Positions 30,830-38,490 of a stretch of 38,490 bases of DNA are shown here, in pieces (the stretch's first letter is position 1; every line of letters starts with the position of its first letter). Made by a program: the position numbers and the translations under genes. Source of the DNA: Paulinella micropora (taxonomy: Eukaryota; Cercozoa; Imbricatea; Euglyphida); the NCBI GenBank assembly GCA_009731375.1, contig BJOX01000221.1:88077-126566 (forward strand), given 5' to 3'. The notes beneath the pieces are model-generated. The model was not told the origin of the DNA. It searched no databases and saw only the letters and a list, made by a program, of their open reading frames with translations.

Positions 30830-32235
30830 AAAGTCTGATTCACCTACATATAGAGTTGTGCTTTTTTGTTTGCTACCGCGCCGGTAGCAAAACAAAAAAC
30901 ACAACTCTGTATGCAGATGAATCAGACTTTGACGACCCTTAACATGTGGGATAAAGACATAGGCGCTGAAGGAGCGGCGCATATAGCTGCAGCAGTTAAG
31001 GTACCCGCAAGGCTTCTCCAATTGCCTGTGCACCTGCGTCGCCTATTCCGTTGTTTTCGAGGTCCAGGCTTGTCAATGTTTTGTTGACATGTACAAGCGA
31101 AACAAATATGCTATGAAATGCTACCGCGTAGCAAACAAAAATTGCACTCTATATGTTTAGGTGAATAGCTCTTTGAAGACTCTGGATTTGTCTTTTAATG
31201 GAATCGGTGATGAGGGATTGAAGCACATTGCTGCAGCTCTGAAGGTACCTTTAACCCGTCTCCGATCGCCTGTGCGCCTGCGTCACCTATTGCGTTGCCC
31301 CAGAGGTTTAGGCTAGTCAACGTGTGATTAACCTGCACATGTGAAACACACATGCTAAGACATGCTACCGGCGCCGGCAGCATTCACAAATGTTGTTTGG
31401 CCTGTATTGCTAAATAGGTAAACAAAACTTTGGTTGAGTTTGACATCGGAGGCAATGAGATTGGGCCAGCAGGCGCAGCAGCCATTGCCAATATGCTCAA
31501 GGTACCTCTAACGCCTTTGCAAAAGCTTTCGCGCCATCCGGTCCAATGCTATTGTTGTACATGTTGAGCTCGCGGAGTGTCTTGTTCTCCTGCACATCAC
31601 ATATGTATGTTTTTCTAATGCTACCGCGGGCGCAAAGTTTTGTTTACCTATTTAGCAATACAGGCCAAACAACATTTGTGAATGCTGCCGGCGCCGGTAG
31701 CATGTCTTAGCATGTGTGTTTCACATGTGCAGGTTAATCACACGTTGACTAGCCTAAACCTCTGGGGCAACGCAATAGGTGACGCAGGCGCACAGGCGAT
31801 CGGAGACGGGTTAAAGGTACCTTCAGAGCTGCAGCAATGTGCTTCAATCCCTCATCACCGATTCCATTAAAAGACAAATCCAGAGTCTTCAAAGAGCTAT
31901 TCACCTAAACATATAGAGTGCAATTTTTGTTTGCTACGCGGTAGCATTTCATAGCATATTTGTTTCGCTTGTACATGTCAACAAAACATTGACAAGCCTG
32001 GACCTCGAAAACAACGGAATAGGCGACGCAGGTGCACAGGCAATTGGAGAAGCCTTGCGGGTACCTTAACTGCTGCAGCTATATGCGCCGCTCCTTCAGC
32101 GCCTATGTCGTTATCCCACAAGTTAAGGGTCGTCAAAGTCTGATTCACCTACATAATATTATAGAGTTGTGCTTTTTTGTTTGCTACCGCGCGGTAGCAA
32201 GTCGAATAGGAACATATGTGAATATAGGTGAACAA
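30830..32235. repeat. Large imperfect palindrome (inverted repeat) in the LRR array
   Basis: Two arms of about 600 bp (roughly 30830-31433 and 31632-32235) are near-perfect reverse complements centred at 31532.5. For example 31195-31383 mirrors 31682-31870. The spacer of about 200 bp (31434-31631) holds most of one more exon pair. Differences between the arms are few (small indels at the outer hairpins and near 32155). Each arm contains two plus and two minus LRR exons. Confidence 0.9.
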
Positions 32236-32311
32236 GACGCTACAAGGGTTTGGTTTACTAAGTAACAACATCGGGGATGATGGCGCACAAGCCATCAGGC
32301 AGGCGTTAGAG
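30917..32311 (+). CDS. Six plus-strand single-LRR exons
   Basis: Exons of exactly 84 nt lie at 30917-31000, 31161-31244, 31418-31501, 31733-31816, 31977-32060 and 32228-32311. Acceptors are TGCAG or TTAG/ATAG, except that the exon at 31977 is preceded by ACAT. All are followed by GTACC. Each encodes one 28-residue LRR, for example MNQTLTTLNMWDKDIGAEG, VNSSLKTLDLSFNGIGDEG, VNKTLVEFDIGGNEIGPAG and VNHTLTSLNLWGNAIGDAG. Introns are about 160-230 nt and contain the minus-strand exons. The phase-0 exons splice in frame. Flanking domains are not in the window. Confidence 0.8.
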
Positions 32312-32399
32312 GTACCTTAAGCATGTTTGCGATTGCTTCTGCGCCTGCTGGTCCTATTAAATTTCCTTCCATGCGTAGCTCGATTACAGTTTTGTTTTC
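31005..32399 (-). CDS. Six minus-strand single-LRR exons
   Basis: Minus-strand 84-nt exons lie at 32316-32399, 32065-32148, 31821-31904, 31506-31589, 31249-31332 and 31005-31088. They read, for example, ENKTLRELNMYNNSIGPDG (31506-31589, acceptor TGCAG) and VNQTLTTLNLWDNDIGAEG (32065-32148, acceptor TGTAG). Each ends in GTACC and lies wholly inside a plus-strand intron. Four of them are the mirror copies of plus-strand exons. Both strands could therefore give a spliced LRR transcript. Some acceptors are lost (31088 reads ACAT), so not all are functional. Confidence 0.75.
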
Positions 32400-32518
32400 T
32401 TATGCAATATGCACTTTTATGAATGTGCCTGCTGGTCCTATTTTGTTTCCTTCCATGCGTAGCTCAATTACAGTTTTGTTTTTCTATGCAATATGCACTT
32501 TTATGAATGTGCTACCCG

Positions 32519-32751
32519 TAGCACTTGTGTGTATGTGTGTGAGAGACAGCGAGTGTGTGTGTGTGCGTGTGTGTTTGTGTGATTGTGTGATTGTGTGTGT
32601 ATGTAATAAAGTATGTACGTGTGTGTGTGTGTGTGTGTGTGTATTAGAGCGAGCGAGAGAGAGAGAGAGAGAGCATATGCTTAGATGACAACACTGAAAA
32701 CACTTTTGTCAAGCTCGATTGGCAGAACAAAATTGGTGCTGAAGGCGCTGC

Positions 32752-32808
<57 letters not shown>

Positions 32809-33255
32809 NNNNNNNNNNNNNNNNNNNNNNNNNNNNNNNNNNNNNNNNNNNNNNNNNNNNNNNNNNNNNNNNNNNNNNNNNNNNNNNNNNNNNNNNNNNN
32901 NNNNNNNNNNNNNNNNNNNNNNNNNNNNNNNNNNNNNNNNNNNNNNNNNNNNNNNNNNNNNNNNNNNNNNNNNNNNNNNNNNNNNNNNNNNNNNNNNNNN
33001 NNNNNNNNNNNNNNNNNNNNNNNNNNNNNNNNNNNNNNNNNNNNNNNNNNNNNNNNNNNNNNNNNNNNNNNNNNNNNNNNNNNNNNNNNNNNNNNNNNNN
33101 NNNNNNNNNNNNNNNNNNNNNNNNNNNNNNNNNNNNNNNNNNNNNNNNNNNNNNNNNNNNNNNNNNNNNNNNNNNNNNNNNNNNNNNNNNNNNNNNNNNN
33201 NNNNNNNNNNNNNNNNNNNNNNNNNNNNNNNNNNNNAGAGAGGAGAGAGAGAGAG
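32519..33255. repeat. TG and GA microsatellites with a degenerate LRR exon and a gap
   Basis: (TG)n-rich DNA runs at about 32519-32645, then (GA)n at 32651-32674. A degenerate plus-strand LRR exon (about 32683-32755, LDWQNKIGAEGA in one frame, TTLKTLLSSS in another) is followed by (GA)n (32756-32808), a 428-base gap (32809-33236) and more GA. Confidence 0.85.
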
Positions 33256-34100
33256 ATAGACACACACACATAGACAGAGATTCACCTGTAAGATCTCCAG
33301 TATCCAAACACCCAACATTCATAAATATTTTAGTCTGTTGTCTCATAATAGGTGTAGTCCTGAACTGAAGTAGATGTCTTTATGCATGTATAGTCTGTGT
33401 GACCTGCAGTCCCTTGGCGACTGCCGAAGCACCAACAGCTCCATGATTCTGGCTTGACAAATCGAGCGATTTGCCTTCATAATTGGCCTATTCAGAGCAG
33501 ATAACCCATGAACACAAACAAGAAGTGAAAGAAAGGAGGTTCAAGCGAAAAGTAAAAAAAAAAAAAAAAAAGATAACAGACCACGAACTTGGTAAGGACG
33601 TCGTGTTGTCCTACACGAAAGGCTGCCAAAGCCGCCTGCAGTGCCATGGTCGCTCTTGCTTAAATGTGTGCTGGCCTTGTTTGCCATAAAAATAAATCAG
33701 GCCTATGGTGAATTTTTTGTTTCTGTTGTGACAAGATTTTATCGAAACCCGTTGAATTTTCGGCAAATGCTACCCAAAAGAGAGCACAATCTCTTCAAAA
33801 CTGTTATTGGCACAAAAAATTGTGAACAAAAAATCTTACACAAACTGACAAACTGTAACAAACAAGAAACAACATTTTACCAGGGCAATGACGCTCAGTA
33901 CTACGATCTCTCAGTGCGTCCTCGTTCGCAGCATGCCGGCTGCAATTGCTAGTTATGACTTTGGTAGTGAGTTGAACTTTCAACTCCGTACAGGAGGAGT
34001 GGAGATGGTCTTACGCGCTGGGCCACCATCTTCAGTAGATGATACACAATTTCTCTGCAAGAATTTTTGCAAATTCTAGCCTTCAAATTGTGTGTGGCAC
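33256..34100. other. No supported gene
   Basis: Short plus-strand frames (for example 33483-33689 and 33641-33952) show no domain. An A18 run lies near 33557. Base composition is intermediate, and at about 34.1 kb it changes sharply to AT-rich. Confidence 0.5.
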
Positions 34101-34416
34101 CCTCTCCTATGGATTTCCGATACAATAAATACTAAGCCTCAAAACAGCAAAATAAAAAAGCAAAATTTTTGATAAATACAAGAAAGCAAAATAAATAAAT
34201 TCGTTTTCCTGTATTTCAAAAAACAAGACGAAAAAAATTGATACCCACAAAAAAGCAGTAAAAAAAAAAATGAGACACATAAAAAAGCAGTAAAAAATCC
34301 AACAAGTAGATACAAAGAAACAAAAACAGCAAAATAGCCTTATACAGCACACTACAAGAAAATATATGACATATTTTTATTTATCATTTAAAGAATTATA
34401 AGTGTCATAATATAGA
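34101..34416. other. Left edge of the AT-rich viral-type block
   Basis: A strongly AT-rich, A-run-rich stretch with short direct repeats, for example a CACA(T)AAAAAAGCAGT-type unit twice at about 34246-34297, and AGCAAAAT twice near 34158 and 34184. It may hold a terminal repeat of the element, but the other end is outside the window, so this cannot be tested here. The open minus frame here is low-complexity Phe/Leu and is not called. Confidence 0.5.
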
Positions 34417-34875
34417 ATGAGTGAGAGAACAATCAGAAAAGTTTCAAAAGGAGGAATATGTATTCAAAAAAATGAAATCGTTATAAGGTGGAGAGAAAAT
34501 GGAGAACAAAAAAGAAAAATAATTTACATTGGAAAAAAGAGGTCAAAGGAAGAAGCAGAAAAGCAAGCAAGGGAGTTTTATGAAAAGGAAGTATTAGCAA
34601 AATATGAAGAAGATAATAATAATACAGATTACAATCAATTATCAAAGCAAAAGACGTCAGAATGGAGAAAAGAAAGAAGCAAACAAACATATACTTGTGT
34701 ATGTGGTAAAACTATAAAAATATATAGCAAATACGAACACGAAAAAAGCCAATCACATAGAGACTTCTTTGGGGAGAAAGAAGAGATTATGTTGGGTGGT
34801 CGTAAAGTAATTCGTATAACATATAGAAACGATGACATAGAAAGATATTACGAAAATAAAAAAACAAATAATTAA
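34417..34875 (+). CDS. Small zinc-finger protein of a polinton-like or giant-virus type
   Basis: This 152-residue frame from ATG 34417 to TAA encodes a Lys/Glu-rich protein. Residues 1-60 (GGICIQKNEIVIRWRENGEQ, then IIYIGKKRSKEEAEKQAREF) look like a compact beta-beta-beta-helix DNA-binding fold, as in AP2/integrase N-terminal-like domains. Around residues 90-115, TYTCVCGKTIKIYSKYEHE, then KSQSHRDF, gives C-x-C ... H ... H, a short zinc finger often seen in virophage and giant-virus proteins. A nucleic-acid-binding role is inferred. It is the first of four same-strand genes with AT-only spacers of 40-100 bp. Confidence 0.55.
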   Translation: MSERTIRKVSKGGICIQKNEIVIRWRENGEQKRKIIYIGKKRSKEEAEKQAREFYEKEVLAKYEEDNNNTDYNQLSKQKTSEWRKERSKQTYTCVCGKTIKIYSKYEHEKSQSHRDFFGEKEEIMLGGRKVIRITYRNDDIERYYENKKTNN

Positions 34876-34912
34876 TTTTATTTTAAACAAATATTATTTA
34901 TATCTATATAAA

Positions 34913-35191
34913 ATGACAACGACGAGAGTTGTGGGTGTTTCATTTGATGGGAGACAAGATAATATTTCTTATCTCCGAAAAAATAGTGAAAAAGTTTTTA
35001 TTCAGCACGAGCCAGAAAAGAAATTTGATAAAAATGCGATAAAGGTTGAAACAGAAAGCGGAAAGCAACTCGGATATATCAGCAAGCACTTAGCAGAAAC
35101 TCTAAAGATTAAAGGAAGGAAACAAGTATATTATTCAATCTATGGAGGAGGGGCAGGAAAACATTATGGAATTGAAATTACTATCCCTTGA
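34913..35191 (+). CDS. HIRAN-domain protein
   Basis: A 92-residue single-domain protein. VVGVSFDGRQDNISYLRK, then VFIQHEPEKKFDKNAIKVET, then GKQLGYISKHLAETL follow the HIRAN pattern: V-x-G-(x)-F-x-G-R, the E-P-x-N-x-x-D-x-N-A-I-x-V core (with EPEKKFDKNAIKV here) and the closing G-Y-I-x-x-x-x-A. HIRAN domains bind DNA ends or damaged DNA in HLTF/Rad5 helicases and also occur alone in viruses and phages. Here it stands alone beside a protein-primed polymerase, so a role at DNA ends of the element is a reasonable guess. TATATAAA-like sequence lies directly upstream of the ATG. Confidence 0.8.
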   Translation: MTTTRVVGVSFDGRQDNISYLRKNSEKVFIQHEPEKKFDKNAIKVETESGKQLGYISKHLAETLKIKGRKQVYYSIYGGGAGKHYGIEITIP

Positions 35192-35242
35192 TAATTAATT
35201 TTATATATTAAAGATTATTTTTTTTTTTATATATACACAAAG

Positions 35243-35464
35243 ATGGGTAGAAAACCGATATATAAAACACCAGAAGAGAAGAAGGAAGCCTTACGGAGAA
35301 AGGCGAGGGAATTTATACAAAAAGACCCAGAAAGACACAGACAGAAGTCAATGGAGTATTACAACCAAAACAAAGCAATAATAGCAGAACGGAGAAAGAA
35401 AAAAAGAGATGAAGTAAAGCAAGCGTTACTTAAGTTGAAAAGAATGGAGGAGGCACTAAAATGA
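35243..35464 (+). CDS. Small basic helical protein
   Basis: 73 residues, Lys/Arg/Glu-rich (MGRKPIYKTPEEKKEALRRK, then KAIIAERRKKKRDEVKQALL), probably helical or coiled. Small proteins starting MGRKP(I/V)YKTPEE are, as far as I recall, frequent in virophages and large DNA viruses, but no function is established. It ends in TGA and is followed by an AT-only spacer before the polymerase. DNA binding through the basic helix is only a guess. Confidence 0.55.
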   Translation: MGRKPIYKTPEEKKEALRRKAREFIQKDPERHRQKSMEYYNQNKAIIAERRKKKRDEVKQALLKLKRMEEALK

Positions 35465-35560
35465 ATTTCTATTTAAATATAAGAAATTATTATATATATT
35501 TATAACAGATAATTTATTATTATTTTTTATAATTTTTATATCTGTATTGATATAAAAAGT

Positions 35561-38490
35561 ATGCCACCACCTTTACCACCCAGACCAACGAAGGAAAATG
35601 TAGAACTAGCGAAGGTAAGGGCAAACTTAAGGGAAACTAAGACACAAGAAGCGAAGAAGCGTGAGGTAAAACTTGTAGAACTAAGACTAATAAAAAACAG
35701 AGGTATAAATGGATATACATACCCCTTCAAAGACCTTGACATTAACTTCTATGATATGGATGCGATTGAAATATCAATTATGAGAGCAGTTAAGGATGCT
35801 AAAAATAGAGGTTTGACAAACGAAGCAAGTCTTCATGTTAAGTTTGGGTATATAACAGATGACGATGATAGTAAGTTTTACAAGTGGAAAACTTTTAACT
35901 CAGTTAAGTTAAAAGACATAGATGAGTTGTTTCGTGATATATATTTATATAACGAACAAAATCTTGAAGCCAGTGCGAATGGATATGAAAGAATTATTCA
36001 ACATATAACTATTCAAATTATCCAAGAAGACGGAGGCGGGTGTAATGATACAGGAAGTGATAAAAAACATAAAACACCCGAAGGGATACATATTAATCCA
36101 AGAAGCAAAGATAATAATTGTTTCTTTCATGTTGTTAAAAACATACTAAATTTACCAATGAAAGGTAAATCAAAACTCAATAAAAAAGTATGTAATGATA
36201 TTAGGCAAGAATTCAAACTTGAACATAATTCATATATACCACTTTCAATAGGATATGAAATCTTAAAAAAATATTGTTTTGAAGGTAAGTATTTTGAATT
36301 GACCGATGCAACAAGCAAACAGACATTCAAAAATTTTGAAGACCCTTTAATAACCGCAGATGTGCTTTGTTATCTACTCAAAGGACATTATATAAGTTTC
36401 ATAAAAAGAAACAAAAATAAGTGTCCAGATTGTTTCACCGAATATTATAATAAGCACACTTGTAATAATAAAAGGGTTTCATATGCGAGGGCTAAACTCA
36501 GAAAGAAAGAAAATCAAGTGAGGTCTTTATTGACTACTTTTGAAGATGCTAAGTATAATAATCAAGATGAAGTATTTCATTATGACTTAGAGACTTTTAC
36601 AAATGAATACGAATTACACACACCATACATAGCAGGCTATACCATTTCGGATATCGGCTTTAAATATGTAGCAGGTGATGAATGTATTCCTAAATTACTT
36701 GATATAATTTTCAAATATGCGGAGGAGTTAGCAGAAAGAAAACCGAAAGCAAAATTATATGTTAATGCTTTTAACGGAAGTAAGTTTGACCATTACTCAT
36801 TACAGAAAAAAATTATCAAAAGAAGAATAAAAAATGCGACCCTTATGAACAATGGTGCTATTATTTCATTAGAATACAAAAATATAAAATTCTGGGATTT
36901 ATGTAAGCACACTGAGGGAAGTCTAAAAAAGAACCTTGAAACTCTTGGATGTAATGTGTTAAAAGGCGACTTTGACCATGACAAGGCGAAACGATGGGAA
37001 GAGATGGATGATGAAACGAAAAAGGAATGTCTAACATACTTAGAAAAAGATGTTATGGGACTAAAGGAACTACACGACAAACTAAACAATCAAATATATG
37101 AAGAACATAAAATTAACTTAACTGCTTATATATCTACTTCGTCTCTAACTTGGAATTTATGGAAAAAGAAGATAGATGGTAAATATGTTATTCAACTACC
37201 GAATTTAAAACAAGAAAAAGATTTTAGAAGGGCGGTATATGGTGCTAGAACTTATCCAAGCAAAAGACGATTTATTTCGGAGCAATATCAAAAATATGTG
37301 AATGGAGAAATCGGATTNNNNNNNNNNAGAAATCGGCTTTGATGAGGTTGTAGATTATCTTATCGATGCCGATGTTGTAAGTCTTTATCCAACGGCAATG
37401 CTTGAACTATTTATGACTGGCGAAATAAAGGAATGTGAAGGTCAAATGAAAGGCAAACTCGGGATATATAATGTTGATTACATATCTCCAAAAAATTTAT
37501 TACACCCGCGGGTTCCATATAGAGATAGCAAAGGTTGTTTAAAGTGGGAGTTAAGAGATATGAAAGACCAATGGCTAACTTCAATAGATATTGAAGATAT
37601 GGTTGAACTTGGCTACCAAGTCAAAATCATTCGGGGATATTACACTGAAGAAGCCGAACCTGTATTTAAAGAATATATTTCTGACTTATTCAAGAAAAAA
37701 CAAAATTCAAAGAAAGGCACACCGCAGTATTTATTAGCAAAGTTATTTATGAATGCTTTATACGGAAAGACAATTCAAAGACCGATAAACTCAGTGAGTA
37801 AATATATTTCTAAAAATCACGAATATTGGAAATTCTGGGCTAAACATGTGATAACTGATATTGAAAAGTTTGAAGAGGCTAATGGTGAATTATGGTTAAT
37901 CAGTGGTATTCCAAGAGATGAGCAAGAAAAAGAAGAAAGAATTACAAAACCTACTCACTATGGAGCATTCATATTAGCATACAGCAGACGAATTATGTAT
38001 AAGTATATGTCCGAAGCCAATCCAAACAACGACCCAGACCGAGATTATTATTACACTGATACAGACAGCATTCAAAGCCATGTAAGAAACATTGAACGGA
38101 TAAAGAGATTTAGAAATAAAACAATCGGCGGAATGGATGACGACCTTGGAACAGATTGTAAAATAATAAGAGGAATATGGGTAGCACCAAAATTGTATAT
38201 GTTGGAGTATGTAAAGAAAGGGGAAGAAAAAGGTAAAACTCATTTCCACTTTAGAGGAAAAGTTTTAGATTTGAAAAAGTTAAATTCAACCGCTTATGAA
38301 TTAATGGATAAGGGCGAAAGTTTAACTAATACCAGAGACTTTATAATGAAGAAAATACATACTAGCAGAAACAGCAAACAACAACATATTGAACACTTTA
38401 GCATACACCACCAAAAGAATGTAGTAAAAGTAGTTAATAAAACAAGATGGTGCGGGCGTGAGTTTATCAACGAAAATGATAGTATCCCTT
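35561..38490 (+). CDS. polB: Protein-primed family B DNA polymerase (3' end outside window)
   Basis: ATG 35561 starts a frame that, apart from a 10-base gap (37318-37327), is open to the window end (about 970 codons). Residues 1-170 are family-specific. GIHINPRSKDNNCFFHVVKN (about 170-190) and CPDCFTEYYNKHTC (about 285) are the Cys-containing blocks usual upstream of the exonuclease. Exo motifs are FHYDLETF (Asp342, Glu344), NAFNGSKFDHYSL (Asp410) and YLEKDVMGLKEL (Asp497). Polymerase motifs follow: DADVVSLYPTAM (37361), KLFMNALYGKT (37739) and YTDTDSI (38052), then IWVAPKLYML. This combination is the protein-primed polB of polintons, polinton-like viruses and virophages, which copies linear DNA from a terminal protein. 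All catalytic residues are kept, so it may be functional. The codons are strongly AT-rich. Confidence 0.92.

Larger units (their letters stand above)
27258..30885. repeat. 650-bp tandem repeat, five full units and one partial
   Basis: Units start at 27258, 27908, 28558, 29208 and 29858, with a partial sixth at 30508-30885. The period is exactly 650 bp. Only a few differences are visible, such as GGACCGAC versus GGACGGAC in the first unit and GCGTGG versus GTGTGG in the last. Each unit has about 370 bp without a recognised gene, a truncated minus-strand LRR exon (VNQTLTSLYLWDY then stop), a GCTACCGCGCCGCGGTAGC hairpin, one plus LRR exon, a GGTACC, and one minus LRR exon. The unit junction fuses LRR sequence (GTAGCTCAAT) to CGAGGAGACC. 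Near identity means very recent amplification or an assembly artefact. Confidence 0.95.
27622..32522. other. Recurrent GCTACC...GGTAGC hairpins between LRR exon pairs
   Basis: A short inverted repeat with constant arms and a variable GC core sits between the acceptor ends of opposing exons. Examples are 27622-27640 (and every 650 bp after it), 30872-30888, 31120-31132, 31364-31381, 31684-31701, 31933-31945, 32183-32198 and 32511-32522. A half site is at 31620-31633. Core length and sequence differ from site to site, while GCTACC and GGTAGC stay nearly constant. Confidence 0.85.
34862..35560 (+). promoter_or_regulatory. AT-rich upstream elements before the viral-type genes
   Basis: Just upstream of the ATGs at 34913, 35243 and 35561 lie similar AT-only stretches: TATCTATATAAA before 34913, TTATATATACACAAAG before 35243, and TATCTGTATTGATATAAAAAG before 35561. 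TATATA-type boxes 5-25 bases before the start are plausible promoters of a viral transcription system. The shared core is short and could be composition alone. Confidence 0.3.

Noticed and set aside
27622-32522. CRISPR array
   Set aside because: The palindromic repeats are short, irregularly spaced (about 160-650 bp) and separated by LRR exons, not by short unique spacers; the DNA is eukaryotic in style.
32644-33346. Long open frames across 32.6-33.3 kb
   Set aside because: They consist of GA repeat and the 428-base gap.
34107-34352. Minus-strand Phe/Leu-rich 81-codon frame as a membrane protein
   Set aside because: It is the reverse of A-rich, repeat-containing non-coding DNA at the element's edge.

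Overview
The window looks like a gapped nuclear contig from a unicellular eukaryote. It carries very rich microsatellites, a probable spliced zinc-finger exon, retroelement remnants, spliced leucine-rich-repeat (LRR) exons and blocks of viral-type DNA. The taxon cannot be fixed from sequence alone. Twelve N runs interrupt it. Several lie in homopolymers or microsatellites, so some joins may be assembly artefacts. All family assignments come from motif reading; no search was run.

Layout. (1) 1-4.4 kb: host-like DNA with seven kinds of microsatellite, a Ser/Pro-rich stretch, a B-box-like zinc-finger exon (2220-2581), and a decayed Ty3/gypsy RNase H fragment (3550-3832). (2) 5.1-10.0 kb, minus strand: a decayed retroelement with a GIY-YIG endonuclease upstream of a reverse transcriptase. 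This is the permuted order known from the N-terminal-endonuclease class of Penelope-like elements. (3) 10.4-27.25 kb: a compact, mostly GC-rich island of viral-type genes. It holds a very divergent RNA polymerase second-largest subunit (RPB2-like, four frame changes), a zinc-finger SAM methyltransferase, a histone-H4-like protein, a kinase-like protein and several proteins I do not recognise. Nearly every intergenic space holds a long homopolymer. An RNA polymerase subunit plus a histone fits a large nuclear DNA virus (nucleocytoplasmic large DNA virus or mirusvirus-like), integrated or mis-joined. (4) 27.26-32.5 kb: an LRR exon array. Five nearly identical 650-bp tandem units are followed by a 1.4-kb imperfect palindrome. 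(5) 32.5-34.1 kb: TG/GA microsatellites, a gap, and about 0.85 kb without a recognised gene. (6) 34.1-38.49 kb: an AT-rich block with a zinc-finger protein, a HIRAN-domain protein, a small basic protein and a protein-primed family B DNA polymerase that runs off the window. This fits a polinton-like virus, Maverick or virophage-type element.

The most unusual structure is the LRR array. Both strands carry 84-nt phase-0 exons, each encoding exactly one 28-residue LRR. Plus and minus exons meet tail-to-tail at one palindromic GGTACC that supplies the GT splice donor to both strands. Neighbouring pairs are separated by a short GCTACC...GGTAGC hairpin. Each strand's introns therefore contain the other strand's exons, and inversion between such sites would exchange LRR modules between strands without changing frame.
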